Shown here piece after piece: positions 59,108 through 64,000 of a stretch of 64,000 bases of DNA. The stretch comes from SZUA-35 sp964351995. Lineage in GTDB: Bacteria > Actinomycetota > Acidimicrobiia > Acidimicrobiales > SZUA-35. The notes beneath the pieces were generated by a model. The model saw only the letters and a list, made by a program, of their open reading frames with translations, was not told the DNA's origin and made no database searches. Position 1 is the stretch's first letter. Each line of letters begins with the position of its first letter. Location: contig CAYGQE010000011.1 of the NCBI GenBank assembly GCA_964351995.1, positions 62,001-126,000 of the forward strand. The letters run 5' to 3'. The position numbers and the translations under genes were made by a program.

Positions 59108-60124
59108 ATGCAACTGGGAATGATCGGTCTCGGACGAATGGGTGCGAACCTCGTACGACGATGCAGCCTTGCTGGCATCGAATGCGTGGCGTACGACCGC
59201 AGCAGCGAAGCGGTGCAAGAGTTGGTTGACGAGGGTGTGGCGATCGGCGCCGACTCGGTCGAAGACCTGGTCAGCAAGCTCGACGGACCTCGTGCGGTCT
59301 GGGTGATGGTGCCAGCTGCGGTTGCTGGAGCCGTTGTGATGGATGTGGCTCAATACCTCGAAGCCGACGACATCGTCATTGACGGTGGCAACAGCCACTA
59401 CCCCCTCGACATCGCTCGCTCCGACGAACTCGCCCCCCGGGGCATTCACTACCTCGATGTCGGCACCAGCGGCGGCGTGTTCGGCCTCGAGCGTGGCTAC
59501 TGCCTGATGATCGGTGGCCCGGACGAGCCCGTGGCACGTCTCGATCCCATCTGGAAGGCGCTGGCTCCCGGAGTCGAAGCGGCCGAACGTACCCGCGGCA
59601 TGGACGGCGATCCGGCTCAAGCCGAGTTCGGCTATCTCCATTGTGGTCCGGTTGGTGCCGGCCACTTCGTGAAGATGGTTCACAACGGCATCGAGTACGC
59701 CATCATGCAGGCGTACGCCGAGGGCCTCGGCCTGCTCGACATGGCAAACGTGGGCAGCGAAGAGCGTGCGGCAGACACCAACACGGCGCCGATCGGCAAC
59801 CCTCGCCACTTCCAGTACGACTTCGACAATTCGGCCATCACCGAGGTGTGGCGACGGGGCAGTGTCATCGGCTCGTGGTTGCTCGACCTCACCGCAGCGG
59901 CGCTGCACGAAGATCCGGCACTCGACGAGTTCGGTGGTCACGTGTCTGACTCCGGGGAAGGTCGTTGGACCGTGCTCGCCGCAGTGGAAGCCGGCGCCCC
60001 GATTCCGACGATCACCGATGCGCTTTTCAGCCGCTTCTCATCCAGAGGCAACGCCGAGTTCGGCAACAAGGTGTTGTCGGCCATGCGTTCAGAATTCGGC
60101 GGTCACAAAGAAGCCAAGAAGTGA
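59108..60124 (+). CDS. gnd: 6-phosphogluconate dehydrogenase, decarboxylating (short type)
   Basis: Gnd oxidises 6-phosphogluconate to ribulose 5-phosphate and CO2. The 338-residue length fits the short, often NAD-linked YqeC/GntZ type, not the 470-residue form. It has the nucleotide-binding GLGRMGANLVRR, IDGGNSHYPLD and the active-site block HCGPVGAGHFVKMVHNGIEYAIMQA with its Lys and Asn. It starts the gnd-zwf-glk-pgl cluster. Confidence 0.94.
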   Translation: MQLGMIGLGRMGANLVRRCSLAGIECVAYDRSSEAVQELVDEGVAIGADSVEDLVSKLDGPRAVWVMVPAAVAGAVVMDVAQYLEADDIVIDGGNSHYPLDIARSDELAPRGIHYLDVGTSGGVFGLERGYCLMIGGPDEPVARLDPIWKALAPGVEAAERTRGMDGDPAQAEFGYLHCGPVGAGHFVKMVHNGIEYAIMQAYAEGLGLLDMANVGSEERAADTNTAPIGNPRHFQYDFDNSAITEVWRRGSVIGSWLLDLTAAALHEDPALDEFGGHVSDSGEGRWTVLAAVEAGAPIPTITDALFSRFSSRGNAEFGNKVLSAMRSEFGGHKEAKK

Positions 60125-60158
60125 AGAGGGCAGCCAAGAAGCAGGCAGAGTAGACGGC

Positions 60159-61571
60159 ATGCCTCAAGCCACGACTCCCCGGGGTGCTGCCCCGGTCGCC
60201 GCTGATTGTCTCGTCATGTTCGGCATCACGGGTGATCTTGCTCGCAAGAAGCTCTTCGGGGCGCTCTACAAGCTCGAAGCCGACGGGATGCTCGATTGCC
60301 CCGTCATCGGTGTGGCGTCGTCGAACTGGACCCGCAACGAGTTGATCGGCAACGCCAAGGAAGCATTGGAGAAGATCGGTGTCGATGTCGACCCGCTCGT
60401 CTTCGACGCTTTGGCTGCCCGACTCGACTATGTCTCGGGCAACTACAAAGAACCCGAGACATTCGAGAAGGTGGCGGCGAAGGTCGGCGATGCCAAGATG
60501 CCGGTCTGCTACCTGGCGATCCCTCCGTTTCTGTTCTCGACGGTCACCGACGGCCTCGGGGCCACCGGCCTCAACCGCGGCCGGGTCGTGCTCGAGAAGC
60601 CATTCGGGCGTGATCTCGAGAGCTCGCGAGAACTCGATGAGGCTGTTCGGGCTCATTACCCCGAGGATCGGATTCTTCGAATCGATCACTTCCTCGGCAA
60701 AGAGCCGGTGCTCAACATCTTGGTGTTCCGGTTTGCGAACTCGATTCTCGAGCCGCTGTGGAATCGTCATCACGTCAAGAGCGTCACGATCACGATGGCC
60801 GAAGACTTCGGCCTGGAAGGCCGGGGCAAGTTCTATGACGAGGTCGGTGCGCTGCGAGATGTCGTGCAGAACCACCTGCTGCAGATCGTGGCCCTCATGG
60901 CCATGGAGCCGCCGGTTTCTGACGATGCCGATGCCATGAACGACGAGGTGGTGAAGGTGCTTCGCTCGATGAAGCCGTTCGATCCGGCGAAGGTGCAGCG
61001 CGGCCAGTACGACGGATACCTGGATGAAGCCGGCGTCGCCGCGGACTCCGACATCGAGACCTACATCTCGCTGGAAGCCGAGATCGATTCCTGGCGTTGG
61101 GCTGGTGTCCCTTGGTACATCCGGGCTGGGAAGGCCCTGAACGAAACGCTCACCGAAGCAGTGGTCGAGTTCGTGGCGCCGCCCCGCCCGTTGTTCACCG
61201 ACGCCGACTGCAAGCCCGAGCCCAATCGCTTGCGATTCGTCATGAAGCCGAATGACATCATCGAGTTCGAGATGCAGGCCAAGCGTCCGGGCGACGGCCT
61301 GACCAGCGAGAGCGTGCGGCTCGAGGTCGACCACCGCGGCATGGAGCACGGACCGAGTCCGTACCACCGCCTGCTCGGCGATGCGCTCGAAGGCGATCGC
61401 CGTTTGTTCGCCCGCGGTGACCAGGTCGACGTTGCGTGGGAAATCGTGCAGCCCGTGCTCGACTCGCCGCCGCCGGTCGAGCGCTATCCGTACGGCGCAG
61501 CCTGTCCGATCGATGGTGGGCCCGGTCTGCCGGTCAATCTCGAAGATCAACCCACGCCAGAGAGCTGTTGA
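60159..61571 (+). CDS. zwf: Glucose-6-phosphate 1-dehydrogenase
   Basis: Zwf (470 residues) makes 6-phosphogluconolactone and NADPH. It has GITGDLARKKLFGALYKLE (nucleotide site), LEKPFGRDL and the substrate signature RIDHFLGKEPVLNILVFRFAN, with its His and Lys. The later WYIRAGKALNET and PSPYHRLLGDALEGDRRLF blocks are family-typical. ATG at 60159 is 34 bases after gnd. Its stop is one base before the glk ATG. Confidence 0.96.
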   Translation: MPQATTPRGAAPVAADCLVMFGITGDLARKKLFGALYKLEADGMLDCPVIGVASSNWTRNELIGNAKEALEKIGVDVDPLVFDALAARLDYVSGNYKEPETFEKVAAKVGDAKMPVCYLAIPPFLFSTVTDGLGATGLNRGRVVLEKPFGRDLESSRELDEAVRAHYPEDRILRIDHFLGKEPVLNILVFRFANSILEPLWNRHHVKSVTITMAEDFGLEGRGKFYDEVGALRDVVQNHLLQIVALMAMEPPVSDDADAMNDEVVKVLRSMKPFDPAKVQRGQYDGYLDEAGVAADSDIETYISLEAEIDSWRWAGVPWYIRAGKALNETLTEAVVEFVAPPRPLFTDADCKPEPNRLRFVMKPNDIIEFEMQAKRPGDGLTSESVRLEVDHRGMEHGPSPYHRLLGDALEGDRRLFARGDQVDVAWEIVQPVLDSPPPVERYPYGAACPIDGGPGLPVNLEDQPTPESC

Positions 61572-62497
61572 TGGCTACGTCCAGTGCCTCCTCTCGGCCT
61601 CGCAGTGATGGAGCGGCGCGTACCATCGCCGTCGATCTCGGTGGGACCCACGTTCGAGCAGCGATCGTCGACGAAACCGGCAACGTCGTCGACCGCATCC
61701 GCCGGTCAACGCCATCGGATGATCCGTCGCCAGGCTTCCTCATCGAGATGATGCACGAGGTTCGCGGAGGTGAGCCGTGCAGCCGAGCAGTCATCGGTCT
61801 TCCCGGTGTCATCGATCACGAGAACGAAGTTCTGGTCAAGGCCCCGAACCTGCCGCAGCGCTGGATCCCGATGCTCACTGATGCGTGGCTGACCGAGCGC
61901 TCTGATCTGTCGATCAGTCTGGCCAACGATGCCGACTTGGCTGCTGTTGGCGAAGCGACCTTCGGTGCTGGTCGCGGATTCCGTGACGTTGTCTACGTCA
62001 CGATCAGCACGGGAATCGGTGCCGGCGTCGTGCTTGGTGATCACCTCATGCGCGGCCGCTACAGCGGTGGCGAGATCGGCCACACCATCCTGAGCCGCAC
62101 CGCTCTGGCCGCTGGTGCGCCGGCCACTGTCGAAGACCTCGGGTCTGGCACATCGCTCACTCGGCGAGCGAAGGAAGCCGGGCTCGAATTCTCAGGCGCT
62201 GAGTTGGCTGACAAGGTCCGTGAGGGGCACGCCGTGGCGACCGAGATCTGGTACAAAGCCATCGAGTCGGCGGCAGCGGGCATCGTGAATCTCTGCTGGA
62301 TCGTGACGCCGCAAGCGGTGGTGGTCGGCGGCGGCGTTGGGATGAATGGCGATCTCGTCCTGCCGACGATCAGCGCCGCCATCGAGGCACACGGACCTGG
62401 CGTGGGCAAGGTCGCCGTGCTCAATGCGGGCCTGGGCGACGACGCTGCGCTTGCGGGTGCGGCTGCATGGTGGAACGCGATCGGACGAACGGGTTGA
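61571..62497 (+). CDS. glk: ROK-family glucokinase lacking the zinc motif
   Basis: The 308-residue protein has VDLGGTHVRAAIVDETG (phosphate 1), SLANDADLAAVGEATFG, ISTGIGAGVVLG (phosphate 2) with GGEIGHTIL, and the adenosine motif VVVGGGVGMNGDL. The usual CxCGxxGC zinc motif after GGEIGH is replaced by TALAAGAPATVEDLGSG, so no zinc site is present. The call as glucokinase rests on family and on its place after zwf. It starts within the zwf stop and its own stop overlaps pgl. Confidence 0.85.
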   Translation: MATSSASSRPRSDGAARTIAVDLGGTHVRAAIVDETGNVVDRIRRSTPSDDPSPGFLIEMMHEVRGGEPCSRAVIGLPGVIDHENEVLVKAPNLPQRWIPMLTDAWLTERSDLSISLANDADLAAVGEATFGAGRGFRDVVYVTISTGIGAGVVLGDHLMRGRYSGGEIGHTILSRTALAAGAPATVEDLGSGTSLTRRAKEAGLEFSGAELADKVREGHAVATEIWYKAIESAAAGIVNLCWIVTPQAVVVGGGVGMNGDLVLPTISAAIEAHGPGVGKVAVLNAGLGDDAALAGAAAWWNAIGRTG

Positions 62498-63201
62498 TGA
62501 TGAACGAACGGAACATTCGGCGAGCGGGAATGCACACCATCGAGGTCGTCGAGACCGAGGCGATCACAGTCCGAGCGGCCGATGTGTTCGCCGCCGGCAT
62601 TCGCGCCGCTGTCGAGCTGCGGGGCACCTGCGTGCTTGCGTTGAGCGGAGGGTCGACTCCCGCCGCCGTCTTCGCTGAACTGGCGACCAGGGAGCTGCCT
62701 TGGGAGCACGTCGTCATCACCCAGGTCGACGAACGCATTGCTCCGGCCGGTGACGACGTCCGGAATCTCACCGGTCAACAAGCAGCGTTCGCTGGCCTGC
62801 CGGTTCGTTGGGTGCCGTTGCGGGTCGAAGGTCGTGATCTTTCAGGCACGCTCGATGAGCTCGCTGACGTCGCCGGTGACCCGTTGATCCTCGACGTCGT
62901 CCACCTGGGCCTCGGGTCCGATGGTCACACTGCCTCGCTGGTTCCCGGTGATCCGGTGCTCGACGTTGTCGACGAAGAGCTCGCGATCACCGACGAATAC
63001 CAGGGCCGTCAGCGGATGACGTTCACTCGGTCGGCCCTTGATCGCTCGCGCCTTGTGGTGTGGTTGGTCGTTGGTGCAGACAAAGCTGACGCTCTCGCCG
63101 CTCTCGCTCGTGGCGATCAGAGCATCCCGGCCTCGCTGTTGGGGCCGTCGAACTCGCTGATCTTGGCTGACACCGCCGCCGCAGCCGCTCTGCCCGATTG
63201 A
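62497..63201 (+). CDS. pgl: 6-phosphogluconolactonase
   Basis: Pgl (234 residues) hydrolyses the product of Zwf. It has the NagB-like fold with LALSGGSTPAAVFAEL, VVITQVDERIAPAGDDVRN and the catalytic region HLGLGSDGHTASLVPGDPV. It starts at an ATG inside the glk stop (TGATGATG); ATG 62500 or 62530 are alternatives. With gnd and zwf it completes the oxidative pentose phosphate branch in one operon. Confidence 0.93.
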   Translation: MMNERNIRRAGMHTIEVVETEAITVRAADVFAAGIRAAVELRGTCVLALSGGSTPAAVFAELATRELPWEHVVITQVDERIAPAGDDVRNLTGQQAAFAGLPVRWVPLRVEGRDLSGTLDELADVAGDPLILDVVHLGLGSDGHTASLVPGDPVLDVVDEELAITDEYQGRQRMTFTRSALDRSRLVVWLVVGADKADALAALARGDQSIPASLLGPSNSLILADTAAAAALPD

Positions 63202-63209
63202 CCCTCTTC

Positions 63210-63259
63210 CGTTCTGTTACCCGGAATTCCCATTTCGGGGCATTCCGAGTACCAGAACG
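63210..63259. repeat. Imperfect 21-bp inverted repeat after pgl
   Basis: CGTTCTGTTACCCGGAATTC (63210 onwards) and its partner at 63239-63259 pair with three mismatches around an eight-base loop, nine bases after the pgl stop. It may end the pgl transcript or be an operator for miaB. It lacks a T tract. Confidence 0.5.
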
Positions 63260-63290
63260 TGGTGCGGGCTGGTGGGTCTAGCCTGTCGGG

Positions 63291-64000
63291 GTGACCAAGC
63301 AGGCTGGCTCCAAGAAATACGTGCTGCGCACCTACGGGTGTCAGATGAACGAGCATGACTCCGAGCGCATCGCCGGAATGCTCGAGGCCGACGGCTACGA
63401 GTCGACCACTGACGAACTCGAGGCCGACGTCGTTGTCCTCAACACCTGCTGCATCAGAGAGAACGCTGACAACAAGCTCTATGGAGCGCTCGGCAACCTG
63501 AAGGTCACCAAGGAACAGCACAATCCCGATCTCCAGATCGTGGTGGCCGGGTGCCTGGCCCAGAAAGATCGCAACGTGATCCAGGAGAAGGCGGGCCACG
63601 TCGACGTTGTCTTCGGCACCCACAACGTGCACCGGGCGATGGACCTCATGGCGCAGGCTCGCGAGGGTGGCCCCGTCACCGAGATCTGGGAAGAGGCAGC
63701 ACTCGATGAGGCCGAAGCGTTCCCGTCGGCCCTGCCGGTGAAGCGCGAAAGCGACTACTCCGCCTGGCTCACCATCCAGATCGGCTGCGACAACAACTGT
63801 GCGTTCTGCATCGTGCCTGCGGTCCGTGGTGTCGAGATCAGCCGCCCGGTCGCCGACATCGTGGCCGAGGCCGAACACCTGGCTCGCCAGGGTGTTGTCG
63901 AGATCACCTTGCTCGGCCAGAACGTGAACTCATACGGGCGTGACCTTGCCATCGCCGCTCGCAAGCGGGGCGAAGACGTCAAGCTCCGCCCGATGTTTGC
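63291..64000 (+). CDS. miaB: tRNA-2-methylthio-N6-dimethylallyladenosine synthase MiaB, partial (3' end outside window)
   Basis: MiaB methylthiolates i6A37 of tRNAs. The 236 visible residues include the N-terminal cluster Cys in TYGCQMNEHDSER, VLNTCCIRENADNK and VAGCLAQKD, and the radical-SAM motif CDNNCAFCIVPAVRGVE at about residue 165, then VEITLLGQNVNSYGRD. TYGCQMN-x-x-DSE and GQNVNSYG distinguish it from RimO. The GTG at 63291 follows TGTCGGG. The gene runs off the right edge. Confidence 0.96.
   Translation, partial: MTKQAGSKKYVLRTYGCQMNEHDSERIAGMLEADGYESTTDELEADVVVLNTCCIRENADNKLYGALGNLKVTKEQHNPDLQIVVAGCLAQKDRNVIQEKAGHVDVVFGTHNVHRAMDLMAQAREGGPVTEIWEEAALDEAEAFPSALPVKRESDYSAWLTIQIGCDNNCAFCIVPAVRGVEISRPVADIVAEAEHLARQGVVEITLLGQNVNSYGRDLAIAARKRGEDVKLRPMF

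Noticed and set aside
1..64000. rRNA genes, tRNA genes, insertion sequences, prophage genes or integration sites
   Set aside because: I looked in the intergenic gaps and at the module borders and saw no cloverleaf, rRNA segment, transposase, integrase or flanking direct repeats. A covariance-model search could still find a missed RNA.

Overview
The window looks like chromosomal DNA from a high-G+C actinobacterium, most likely of the class Acidimicrobiia (an Ilumatobacter-like marine or soil aerobe). The grounds are strongly G/C-ending codons, the housekeeping order rimP-nusA-ylxR-infB-ylxP-rbfA-truB ... ribF ... rpsO-pnp-dapB ... dapA-rnj-ftsK-rimO-pgsA-cinA-recA-miaB, an F420-type (LLM) oxidoreductase, a SARP/BTAD regulator and an actinobacterial CGAAC-N4-GTTCG SOS box. 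The taxon is inferred; no 16S rRNA or tRNA gene was seen.

Layout. 1-141 (minus): 5' part of a small Flp-like pilin gene. 448-7383 (plus): seven-gene translation and transcription operon rimP, nusA, ylxR, infB, ylxP, rbfA, truB. 7403-11631 (minus): a four-gene signalling module of H-NOX haem sensor, PAS histidine kinase, REC-HDOD regulator and REC-EAL c-di-GMP phosphodiesterase. 11773-13328 (plus): ribF and a flavin reductase. 13348-18971: a hypothetical gene, bioB, an amidase, a membrane-fused spermidine-synthase-like protein and a LysR regulator. 19076-25943 (plus): a complete form I aerobic CO dehydrogenase locus coxM-coxS-coxL, a CoxF/XdhC-YHS fusion, coxD and coxE. 26000-27599: a lipoprotein, a VOC protein and a degenerate ABC-ATPase half-domain. 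27799-30930 (plus): rpsO and pnp. 31216-38644: dapB, lipoprotein and membrane genes, a carotenoid oxygenase with a divergent TetR gene, SURF1 and dapA. 38644-49819 (plus): RNase J, FtsK, a Ca/Na exchanger, a VOC protein, an SMP-30-type lactonase, a CopC-like protein, RimO, PgsA and CinA. 49957-53954 (minus): a 1198-residue SARP-type regulator and a lipoprotein. 54061-64000 (plus): F420 oxidoreductase, recA, a HAD-VOC fusion, small genes, the pentose-phosphate cluster gnd-zwf-glk-pgl, and the 5' two-thirds (about) of miaB.

How the parts work together. The core genes cover ribosome maturation, initiation, mRNA decay (PNPase, RNase J), lysine/diaminopimelate synthesis, chromosome segregation and SOS repair. 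Three accessory modules are set into this backbone. A putative NO (or other haem-ligand) to c-di-GMP pathway sits between truB and ribF. A CO-oxidation locus that could feed electrons to respiration sits between ribF and rpsO. An oxidative pentose phosphate cluster sits between recA and miaB. SURF1 and the CODH genes fit an aerobic respiring cell able to scavenge CO.

The most striking points are the H-NOX module, whose sensor has Phe where the family's Tyr-x-Ser-x-Arg haem-propionate motif has Arg; the CODH active-site motif AYACSFR; a perfect 26-bp inverted repeat before ftsK; a HAD-VOC fusion; a ROK glucokinase without its zinc cysteines; and a degenerate ABC-ATPase fragment next to in-frame pentapeptide repeats.
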